Source of the DNA: an uncultured Saprospiraceae bacterium
GTDB lineage: Bacteria > Bacteroidota > Bacteroidia > Chitinophagales > Saprospiraceae
DNA: 6,673 bases
Direction: 5' to 3'
NCBI GenBank assembly: GCA_937969485.1
Contig: CALBVQ010000001.1
Location: forward strand, 1 to 6,673
Shown: positions 1 to 5,701 of the stretch, in pieces
Position numbering within the stretch: position 1 is the first letter of the stretch
Layout of the letters: every line of letters begins with the position of its first letter
Program-made: the position numbers and the translations under genes
Notes under the pieces: model-generated
The model's input: only the letters and a program-made list of their open reading frames with translations
Told to the model about the DNA's origin: nothing
Databases searched by the model: none

Positions 1-851
1 GCCATTGCAAGACCTGCACCATTAACCATACATCCCACATTTCCATCAAGTTGTACGTAGTTCAGCCCATAGGATTGAGCTTCTACTTCTGTAGGGTCTT
101 CCTCAGAGGTATCTCTCATTGCCTCTAGATCTTTATGTCTAAATAATGCGTTCTCATCAAGACTCACCTTACAATCTACTGCTATTACTCTTTCATCAGC
201 CGTAACAAGCGTTGGGTTAATTTCGAAAAGTGAAGCGTCGCTTCCTAAAAAGGCTTTGTATAAGTTGGATATGAACTTGGTCATTTCTTTAAAGGCAGTA
301 CCTGAAAGCCCTAAATTGAAAGCTATCTTTCGTGCTTGAAAACCTTGAAGTCCCATGTGCGGGTGTATGTGCTCTTTATGAACTAGATGCGGAGTCTCCT
401 CAGCAACCTTTTCTATGTCCATTCCACCTTCTGTACTGTATATTATTACATTTTTCTTTTGCTCACGATCGAGCATTATACTCACGTAAAATTCTTTACA
501 AGCATCGAAGTCAGGAGCATAACTATCTTCAGTAATCAATACTTTACTAACTAACTTTCCAGCGCCATCTAGTCCACCTGGAGTCTGAGGAGTCTTCAAC
601 ATCATTCCAAGGATATCATTAACGTGACCTTTAATTTCCTCGTCATTCTTACCTAACTTTACTCCACCACCTTTACCACGACCACCAGCGTGAATCTGCG
701 CTTTAACAACTGCGAACTCGGTTCCAGTCATCTCTTTTAATTCCGCAAGTGCTGAATCAACTTCAGCTGCATTTTCTACTACTACTCCTCTTTGGATTGC
801 AACTCCAAAAGAAGACAAAAGTTCTTTACCTTGATATTCGTGAAGATTCAT
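1..851 (-). CDS. sucC: Succinyl-CoA synthetase (ADP/GDP-forming) beta subunit, 5' part (partial at window edge)
   Basis: The first 283 codons are present; the 3' end runs off the left edge of the window. The product is the beta subunit of the TCA-cycle enzyme that converts succinyl-CoA plus NDP and phosphate to succinate, CoA and NTP, acting in the cytoplasm as a complex with SucD. The N terminus MNLHEYQGKELL is the family signature. It is followed by an ATP-grasp domain with VVKAQIHAGGRGKGGGVKL (about residues 48-66), the STEGGMDIE segment (139-147), and the metal-binding Asn212 (FEINP) and Asp226 (AVDCK), equivalent to the pair known in E. coli SucC. The fragment ends in the conserved NGAGLAM. 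The family is about 390-400 residues long, so roughly 110 residues are missing; nothing looks broken. The ATG at 849-851 fits the family N terminus exactly. The gene lies 37 bp downstream of the second protease gene on the same strand, and a promoter match sits in that gap. Confidence 0.97.
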   Translation of the reverse strand, partial: MNLHEYQGKELLSSFGVAIQRGVVVENAAEVDSALAELKEMTGTEFAVVKAQIHAGGRGKGGGVKLGKNDEEIKGHVNDILGMMLKTPQTPGGLDGAGKLVSKVLITEDSYAPDFDACKEFYVSIMLDREQKKNVIIYSTEGGMDIEKVAEETPHLVHKEHIHPHMGLQGFQARKIAFNLGLSGTAFKEMTKFISNLYKAFLGSDASLFEINPTLVTADERVIAVDCKVSLDENALFRHKDLEAMRDTSEEDPTEVEAQSYGLNYVQLDGNVGCMVNGAGLAM

Positions 852-866
852 TTATGTTTTTTTTTG

Positions 867-899
867 CAAAAGTAATAAATCACATCGCTTATTGGACAA
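867..899 (-). promoter_or_regulatory. Candidate Bacteroidota-type promoter of sucC
   Basis: On the minus strand, TACTTTTG (874-867) matches the Bacteroidota -7 consensus TAnnTTTG exactly. A TTG (899-897) lies upstream with a 22-nt spacer, inside the reported 17-23 nt range for this sigma factor class. The upstream element overlaps the last codons of the preceding protease gene. Only 15 nt (CAAAAAAAAACATAA) separate the -7 box from the sucC ATG, so the predicted leader is about 10 nt and A-rich, with no Shine-Dalgarno sequence. The match is seen directly; promoter function is inferred. Confidence 0.55.
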
Positions 900-2325
900 T
901 AAATTTCTTGTTCATTTTCAAACCATTTTCATCAATTTGCAAGATATAGATTCCAGCTGGCAGATCCAGATCCAAATTTATTTTGGATTGATCTTTAATT
1001 TGTTGACTATGAACTAACTGAGAATGAGTGTTATATATAGCAATGTCTCCATTTATTGTTCCGTCGATCATTAGGTAAAATGCTCCAGAACTAGGATTAG
1101 GCGATAGGAAAAATTCTTTTGCATTTAGCGTGTTTTCGTTTGCTACCACAACATTTGTTACAAAATCATATTCAATTGCTTCGCTACAGAATGTATTTCT
1201 GTTGTAGGGAGTAATTCTCCAGTAATACTCTTCAGTGTCTTTCATGTCTTCGAACAGGAACGAAGTTTCTTCAACATAGGTTTCTACTTTAGGGAAATTG
1301 AAGCCAGAAAATGTGCTTATTTCAAGGTAGTAACCAATTGCATCTCCTTGTTCTTCCCATTGCAATAAAACATCATTAGTTGTTACGATTTCACTATTAA
1401 TGGGATACGTACCGAATGTATTTTCAAGTATCAAGTCTGTTGGAACAAATTCTGAGTCGATTTGCTGTGGTTTTGTGTTTTCTAAGTTGGCGACCATCGC
1501 TTCCATCTGCAGCGGTGAAAACCGATTCATACAACCGTCATTACTGTACGACATAAAATAGGTTCCGTCACTTCGAAATTCGATACTGTCTGGATCTGTT
1601 TGAGTAATTGGACTTTCGTCTTGATTGTTGCAATTCCACCTGAAAGAAAGGTAATCCGCAGGTGTATCACAAAATCTATCAGCTTGGTTATCGCAATTAT
1701 CGACATTTTCTACTCTTTCTACTTGTGTTCCATTCACACTGTTAGGAGCTATATCTCCTCCTTCGTAGTCTTCGCCTTCCCAACCTCTGAATGTATGTGG
1801 CAAAGAAAAATAATGACCCATTTCGTGAGCCCATGTGTGGCTAGCAGGACCTGAACAACTAAAAGTCAAGGCCACCGCACCTCCACTAGGAGCAAAATAA
1901 CCACATGCTCCTCCTGCACTGGCAACGAAATAGGAATTTGCAGTTCCAAAAACATTGTTGTTGTTCATCATTTGGATTCCTGCACTAAAGTCATGATTAT
2001 AGTAGTTGTCGCTATTAATGTATTCAAAGGAAGACAAGTAAAACTGAATATTTACATCTTGGAAGTCTTCGTTCAATTGGCAAAAGGCAACCATGGCATT
2101 TTTCTCATCAAAGTTAGCTTTACTATCTGTCGGACTAACAAGATGAATAGTCATAGGTACCCAAGTGATTCCATCAATATTTTTTGTTTGAATTTCACCA
2201 TTGAGAAACTTGTCTATAAATTTTATTGAATTCTCATCTTCTACTGTTCCACAGTAAGAGTTTATTTGGGCTCCAGCCCAAAATGCACACATGAACAGAC
2301 TTAACGTAAGTGTAATTTTAGTCAT
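889..2325 (-). CDS. Secreted pappalysin-like (M43) zinc metalloprotease with T9SS C-terminal sorting domain
   Basis: This 478-residue protein is a predicted extracellular or surface metalloprotease. A signal peptide occupies about residues 1-19 (hydrophobic LTLSLFMCAFWAGA, likely cut after A19). The catalytic domain spans about 50-285: it has LNEDF (84-88) as in M43 enzymes, the zinc site HEMGHYFSLPH (167-177; His167, His171, His177, catalytic Glu168), CDTPADY (219-225) and a Met-turn around Met258 (FMSYS). The position normally held by Gly in metzincins is Ser174. A Fn3-like domain follows (about 297-391). The tail (about 405-478) is a type A T9SS sorting domain starting with LSPNPSSG and ending KKFIVQ, which in this phylum directs passage through the outer membrane and removal by a PorU-type sortase. 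The gene follows a paralogue by 33 bp, probably as a tandem duplicate, and sucC follows by 37 bp. A weak -7 match (TATCTTTA, 2350-2343) lies just upstream. The substrate cannot be told from sequence. Confidence 0.9.
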   Translation of the reverse strand: MTKITLTLSLFMCAFWAGAQINSYCGTVEDENSIKFIDKFLNGEIQTKNIDGITWVPMTIHLVSPTDSKANFDEKNAMVAFCQLNEDFQDVNIQFYLSSFEYINSDNYYNHDFSAGIQMMNNNNVFGTANSYFVASAGGACGYFAPSGGAVALTFSCSGPASHTWAHEMGHYFSLPHTFRGWEGEDYEGGDIAPNSVNGTQVERVENVDNCDNQADRFCDTPADYLSFRWNCNNQDESPITQTDPDSIEFRSDGTYFMSYSNDGCMNRFSPLQMEAMVANLENTKPQQIDSEFVPTDLILENTFGTYPINSEIVTTNDVLLQWEEQGDAIGYYLEISTFSGFNFPKVETYVEETSFLFEDMKDTEEYYWRITPYNRNTFCSEAIEYDFVTNVVVANENTLNAKEFFLSPNPSSGAFYLMIDGTINGDIAIYNTHSQLVHSQQIKDQSKINLDLDLPAGIYILQIDENGLKMNKKFIVQ

Positions 2326-2358
2326 TGATATATTTTCACTATTAAAGATAAACGAAGT

Positions 2359-3846
2359 CTAATTGTTTACCACAACTTTAAACGTTTTCGCCTTATTGTC
2401 GCCATCGACAACTCTTACAAAGTACATTCCATTAATTAAGTGTGCACTTAGTTCTACTTGGTTTTGTCCCTGATAAAATTGCTGACTTGTTGTCAAAACA
2501 GTATTTCCGGAAATGTCATAAAGTGAAATATTTAAATTCTCATTTACATCACTTTTAAAGCTAAGTTGATTGTCAGTAAGCAATGTACTAACAAGTTCTA
2601 TGCTTTCAAGTTCAATACCTTCTGTAGTCGATATTAAGCCTGTTCTGAATTTTTGATAGTCAGTGAATGTCTGGCAACCTCCAATTTCACTTATTGGCAT
2701 TACCCTCCAGTTATATACCTTGTCAGCCAATAGGTTAGTTAGTGTTACATTGCTAAACTCAACAAGAAATCTTATTTCTGTTGTGAATTGTCTCAATGAA
2801 ACAACATAACCTATTGCGTTATCTACCTTTTCCCAATCTAACTCTACAATATTGTAATTTGAAAGCACTTCGTCATCCGCCGGACTTTCTAGCACTGTTT
2901 CAGTAATAGTCCCAATATTAGGCTCGTAGCCCACTTTTAAGAATGTTCTTGCTGGAGAATTATAGTCAGCAATTACCATATCTTTTTGCATTTCTGAAAA
3001 TACATACTGAGAACAACCTATGAAATAACTCATATAATTGTCTTCTTGAGGATTTAATTCTTCCCCATTATAATCTTTGCAACCACCACCGTATGTTGAA
3101 CAACCACTCCATGAAAAGCCAAGATTGTAGTCAGCAGGTGTATCACAAAGAAAATCTCCGGATGTTGCACAATTGCTTCCATTTGCTAACTCATTTAGAA
3201 CTCCACCAGGGCTGTATTGACTACTAACTGGATTACCATGATCATCTTCATTCCATGCTTGTTGATCCCATCCATTGAAAACATGCAATAATGAAAAGAA
3301 ATGACCTGCCTCATGCGCTAAAGTTCCGGTTGTGCTTCCAACTTCACTCTTTCTCATGACAATCAGATCCAAGTTAGGATCATAGTATCCAAGAGTGGTT
3401 CCTAACCCTCCAGTATCCGCATTCTCACATATAAATACATTTACACTGTTCTTGCCAGCGTTGTTCTTTTCCAATGCCATTTTACTTCCACTGCTGCTAT
3501 TAGTAGGGTTAGTATATAACGAAGTGCTATTAATGTAATTGAAGGTTTTATCTTTCAAGTAGAAGACGATATCTAGAGGAGCATAGTCCTCATTCAAGCT
3601 ACAAAGTTGTTGCGCGACTAAATCCTCAGTAATTCCACCAGTACCATCGCTTTCGCGAACTATATGAAAAGTCACTGCAACATAAATAGTAGCACCGTTC
3701 CTTACCGAAATCCCGTTTTCAACGGCTTTCTTATTTGCAAGAAGTCTGTCAATATCAATCTGAGAGGCGACATTTCCGCACTGCTGAGCATTTAAATTCA
3801 GGGCAAGGAAAAGGAATGCAAAAGAAAGGATTAATGAATTCTTCAT
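2359..3846 (-). CDS. Secreted pappalysin-like (M43) zinc metalloprotease with divergent T9SS-type tail
   Basis: This 495-residue paralogue of the next gene downstream has the same architecture. The signal peptide covers about residues 1-20 (LILSFAFLFLALNLNA, cut before QQCGN). The catalytic domain spans about 52-300, with VTFHIV (58-63), LNEDY (84-88), the zinc site HEAGHFFSLLH (178-188; His178, His182, His188, Glu179), CDTPADY (234-240) and a Met-turn at Met272 (NYMSY). Ser185 replaces the usual metzincin Gly. A Fn3-like domain follows (about 318-403; LDWEKVDNAIGYVV, YNWRVMPISEIGGC, FRT). The last about 85 residues resemble a T9SS sorting domain in their second half (ISLYDISGNTV, GMYFVRVVDGDNKAKTFKVVV) but lack the usual PNP motif at its start. 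The product is probably secreted or surface-anchored through the T9SS. It is the first gene of the minus-strand block, with a promoter candidate about 105 bp upstream and no terminator before the next gene. The start gives a clean signal peptide. Confidence 0.9.
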   Translation of the reverse strand: MKNSLILSFAFLFLALNLNAQQCGNVASQIDIDRLLANKKAVENGISVRNGATIYVAVTFHIVRESDGTGGITEDLVAQQLCSLNEDYAPLDIVFYLKDKTFNYINSTSLYTNPTNSSSGSKMALEKNNAGKNSVNVFICENADTGGLGTTLGYYDPNLDLIVMRKSEVGSTTGTLAHEAGHFFSLLHVFNGWDQQAWNEDDHGNPVSSQYSPGGVLNELANGSNCATSGDFLCDTPADYNLGFSWSGCSTYGGGCKDYNGEELNPQEDNYMSYFIGCSQYVFSEMQKDMVIADYNSPARTFLKVGYEPNIGTITETVLESPADDEVLSNYNIVELDWEKVDNAIGYVVSLRQFTTEIRFLVEFSNVTLTNLLADKVYNWRVMPISEIGGCQTFTDYQKFRTGLISTTEGIELESIELVSTLLTDNQLSFKSDVNENLNISLYDISGNTVLTTSQQFYQGQNQVELSAHLINGMYFVRVVDGDNKAKTFKVVVNN

Positions 3847-3950
3847 CTATTAGTAGTATTTTAATAATGTAATAATGAGTAAGATGCTTCTACCCACTAA
3901 ATCACATATGATTTTTTTTAATAATAGTTGCTTTGTTCCAACTAATGTCC

Positions 3951-3964
3951 CAAAAGTAATTAAT
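3951..3964 (-). promoter_or_regulatory. Candidate -7 element of the protease operon
   Basis: On the minus strand, TACTTTTG (3958-3951) is an exact TAnnTTTG match. It sits in a 14-nt context that matches the sucC promoter core at 13 of 14 positions (ATTAATTACTTTTG here, ATTTATTACTTTTG there). No TTG is found at the expected upstream distance, so the -33 part is poor. If used, transcription would start near 3945 and give a leader of about 100 nt before the ATG at 3846. Confidence 0.4.
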
Positions 3965-4000
3965 TATAACCTTCTAAGATGTCATTATTAAGTCTATTCT

Positions 4001-4036
4001 TTTGGTAAAGGTTAAATCAGGTACGTTTTAGATTTG
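4001..4036 (+). promoter_or_regulatory. Candidate distal promoter of mdh
   Basis: TAGATTTG (4029-4036) matches TAnnTTTG exactly, and TTTG (4001-4004) lies upstream with a 24-nt spacer, one more than the usual maximum. Transcription from here would begin near 4042 and leave a leader of about 100 nt that includes the inverted repeat at 4091-4114. Confidence 0.4.
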
Positions 4037-4069
4037 TTATAGCAATAGATAAAGAATAATTATAATATA

Positions 4070-4104
4070 TTTGGCGTACTTTAATTTTTTGCTGAACAAC
4101 TTTG
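4070..4104 (+). promoter_or_regulatory. Candidate proximal promoter of mdh
   Basis: CAACTTTG (4097-4104) differs from TAnnTTTG at one position. TTTG (4070-4073) lies 23 nt upstream, within the usual spacing. The start would be near 4110, giving a leader of about 35 nt. The -7 box lies in the spacer and left arm of the inverted repeat, so a protein bound there could block this promoter. It is an alternative to the distal candidate, and both could be used. Confidence 0.35.
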
Positions 4105-4114
4105 CGTGTTCAGC
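4091..4114. repeat. Perfect 8-bp inverted repeat upstream of mdh (operator or leader hairpin)
   Basis: GCTGAACA (4091-4098) and TGTTCAGC (4107-4114) are exact reverse complements separated by 8 nt. No T-run follows, so it is not an intrinsic terminator. It lies 30 bp before the mdh start and covers the proximal -7-like box. It could be a binding site for a dimeric regulator, or an RNA hairpin in the leader if transcription starts further upstream. The repeat is seen directly; either role is inference. Confidence 0.5.
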
Positions 4115-4144
4115 GTTCACTTTCTTAAGAAAAATAAAACGTAA

Positions 4145-5080
4145 ATGAGTAAAGTTACCGTAGTAGGAGCAGGAAATGTAGGTGCAACAGTCGCTAATGT
4201 ATTGGCCCACAAGGACCTAGTGAGAGAAGTTGTATTACTTGATATCAAAGGAGATTTCGCAAAAGGAAAAGCCTTAGATTCTTACCAACAAGCTTCAGTA
4301 GATTATTTCAGTACTAGATTAATTGGAACAGAAGATTACAAAGACACTGCTAATAGTGATATAGTTGTCATCACTGCAGGGATACCTAGAAAACCTGGAA
4401 TGAGTCGTGATGATCTGATTTCTACTAACGCAAAAATTGTAGGAGCAGTTACCAAGTCTATATTAGAGTACAGTGATGATCCTATTATCATTATTGTTTC
4501 GAATCCACTAGATGTTATGACTTTTGCAGCTCATAAACTTTCTGGTTTAAGTGACAAAAAAGTTTTCGGTATGGCAGGAATTCTAGATACTGCTCGTTAC
4601 CGTGCCTTCATTTCAATGGAACTAGGTGTTTCAGTGAAAGATGTACAAGCTCTATTAATGGGCGGTCATGGAGACACTATGGTGCCACTTCCAAGATTTA
4701 CTAATGTAGCTGGTATACCTGTTACAGATCTAATTCCTGAAGCTAGATTGAACGAGATTGTTGAAAGAACTAAGAAAGGTGGTGGAGAACTTGTAAAGCT
4801 TATGGGGACTTCTGCTTGGTATGCTCCTGGTGCAGCTGCTGCACAGATGGTAGCAGCAATTGTTAGAGATGAAGATCGAATTTTTCCAGTATGTGCAAGA
4901 TTGAATGGAGAATATGGCCTTAATGATATCTTTTTGGGTGTTCCAGTGAAACTTGGTAAAGGAGGAATAAAAGAAGTGTTGGAGTTGAAGTTAAACGAGA
5001 AAGAAACTTCTGATTTACAAAATTCAGCTCAACACGTGAAAGACGTTATCAAGGTCTTTAATGATATGAATATTTCGTAA
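4145..5080 (+). CDS. mdh: Malate dehydrogenase (NAD-dependent, LDH-like type)
   Basis: Oxidises malate to oxaloacetate with NAD in the cytoplasm, as a step of the TCA cycle. All key residues of the 311-residue protein are visible. The N-terminal Rossmann fold has GAGNVG (8-13) and Asp33 at the end of the second strand, which favours NAD over NADP. The substrate loop PRKPGMSR has Arg82 where lactate dehydrogenases carry Gln, which marks it as malate-specific, and Arg88. SNPLD gives Asn120. Asp148 and Arg151 (LDTARYR) are followed by the catalytic His175 in GGHGDTMVP. The length is normal for the compact LDH-like bacterial Mdh. The ATG at 4145 starts directly at the family N terminus and is preceded by an A-rich stretch without a Shine-Dalgarno sequence. 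The gene has its own upstream region and a strong terminator 10 bp after its stop, so it is probably mainly monocistronic. The gene is intact, with no anomalies. Confidence 0.98.
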   Translation: MSKVTVVGAGNVGATVANVLAHKDLVREVVLLDIKGDFAKGKALDSYQQASVDYFSTRLIGTEDYKDTANSDIVVITAGIPRKPGMSRDDLISTNAKIVGAVTKSILEYSDDPIIIIVSNPLDVMTFAAHKLSGLSDKKVFGMAGILDTARYRAFISMELGVSVKDVQALLMGGHGDTMVPLPRFTNVAGIPVTDLIPEARLNEIVERTKKGGGELVKLMGTSAWYAPGAAAAQMVAAIVRDEDRIFPVCARLNGEYGLNDIFLGVPVKLGKGGIKEVLELKLNEKETSDLQNSAQHVKDVIKVFNDMNIS

Positions 5081-5090
5081 AACGTATAGA

Positions 5091-5122
5091 GGGGACGCAA
5101 TTTTTAGCGTTCCCTTTTTTTT
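5091..5122 (+). terminator. Intrinsic terminator of mdh
   Basis: GGGGACGC (5091-5098) pairs with GCGTTCCC (5107-5114) over 8 bp with one G-U wobble, closing an 8-nt loop and followed immediately by eight T (5115-5122). It begins 10 bp after the mdh stop codon. There is no matching A-run upstream, so it should act mainly on the plus strand. Confidence 0.9.
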
Positions 5123-5131
5123 AAACTACCT

Positions 5132-5668
5132 GTGATTGTGTTTGTATTAAATGACAAGACCACCCTTCAGAAAATGATAACCTCCTCGGGTGAAACAGTT
5201 TCTGAATTAAGCGTTAATAAAAAGGTGTTAATAATTTTCTTGAGGCACCTCGCTTGTATTTTTTGTAGGGAAGCTCTGAAGGATATCAAAAAAATTAAGA
5301 GTAAACTAGAGCAATTACAAGTTGAAATTGTGTTTGTGCATATGGCCTCTGTGGAAGCGGCTGAAGAAGTCTTTGCTGATTACGACCTTGCAGACATCAA
5401 GCATATTTCAGATAGAGACAAGGTGCTTTACCAAAAATTTTCCTTGTCAAAAGGAGACTTCCGCCAGCTATTTGGTTTCAAAAGTTTTATCGGTATGGGA
5501 AGAGCTGCAGTGAAAGGGAATTCCGTAGGTGGATCACCTATAGGTGACCCACGTCAATTACCAGGTGTATTTGTGGTCGAGAATGGGAACGTTGTTAACT
5601 ACTTCATATATAGTAGTGTAGGAGATTATCCTAATTACATCGATCTTGTAAAAAAAAGTAAAAAATAG
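5132..5668 (+). CDS. Peroxiredoxin-like (AhpC/TSA_2 type) thioredoxin-fold protein
   Basis: This is a predicted cytoplasmic redox protein of the peroxiredoxin-like AhpC-TSA_2 group; I see no signal peptide. In the 178-residue reading, the strand KVLIIFLRHLACIFCREALK carries the CxxC pair Cys42 and Cys45 at the start of the first helix. This is followed by VEIVFVHM (64-71), HISDRDKVLYQKF (91-103), and the SPIGDPRQLPGVFVVENG segment (135-152), where Pro144 is the likely cis-proline facing the active site. These features fit a thiol peroxidase or disulfide-reductase role, but the substrate is unknown. The start is uncertain. The GTG at 5132 lies only 9 bp after the mdh terminator T-run; an in-frame ATG at 5174 would shorten the protein by 14 residues and leave the conserved domain intact. 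The exported-protein gene follows by 33 bp and may be co-transcribed. The 3' end has an A8 run and codes for a Lys-rich tail. Confidence 0.85.
   Translation: MIVFVLNDKTTLQKMITSSGETVSELSVNKKVLIIFLRHLACIFCREALKDIKKIKSKLEQLQVEIVFVHMASVEAAEEVFADYDLADIKHISDRDKVLYQKFSLSKGDFRQLFGFKSFIGMGRAAVKGNSVGGSPIGDPRQLPGVFVVENGNVVNYFIYSSVGDYPNYIDLVKKSKK
5529..5552. repeat. 24-bp near-perfect palindrome inside the peroxiredoxin-like gene
   Basis: The palindrome is centred between 5540 and 5541. The inner 14 bases, TCACCTATAGGTGA, are a perfect palindrome, and 4 of the next 5 pairs outward also match (mismatch at 5533/5548). It lies in codons for the conserved GGSPIGDP loop of the protein, so it may be only a coding coincidence. 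Confidence 0.5.
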
Positions 5669-5701
5669 GTAATTATTTCGCTGCTCATTCGTTATGCCAG
5701 T

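Larger units (their letters stand above)
3847..4144. promoter_or_regulatory. Divergent intergenic region between protease pair and mdh
   Basis: This 298-bp, very AT-rich region separates the starts of the two divergent transcription units. No ORF or RNA gene is visible in it. It contains one -7-like box facing the proteases (3958-3951), two facing mdh (4029-4036 and 4097-4104) and a perfect inverted repeat (4091-4114), each listed separately. The 3859-3950 part is the presumed long leader of the first protease gene and shows no recognisable riboswitch. Confidence 0.7.

Noticed and set aside
332..535. Plus-strand ORF of 67 codons
   Set aside because: It lies antisense inside sucC, whose reading frame is unambiguous, and its translation resembles no family.
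880..900. AT-rich inverted repeat (AATAA/TTATT) between the second protease gene and sucC as a terminator
   Set aside because: It has only five A-T pairs with a long loop and no adjoining T-run in the right place; a promoter reading fits better.
749..949. Plus-strand ORF of 66 codons across the sucC start
   Set aside because: It is antisense to the sucC 5' end and the protease 3' end; the Leu/Phe-rich translation arises from the AT-rich complement.
1600..2229. Two plus-strand ORFs of about 85 codons
   Set aside because: Both are antisense shadows of the metalloprotease gene, which has a signal peptide, zinc motif and sorting domain in its own frame.
2343..2350. Possible internal promoter box TATCTTTA before the second protease gene (minus strand)
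   Set aside because: It departs from TAnnTTTG at the final G. A TTG sits 22 nt upstream, but this is too weak to list as a separate promoter in AT-rich DNA.
5322..5513. Plus-strand ORF of 63 codons in another frame
   Set aside because: It is nested inside the peroxiredoxin-like gene, whose CxxC and cis-Pro motifs confirm the main frame.
5650..5665. A8 and A6 runs at the end of the peroxiredoxin-like gene as a programmed frameshift site
   Set aside because: The runs encode a Lys-rich tail directly before the stop, and no conserved domain is visible in another frame downstream; the runs fit general AT-richness.
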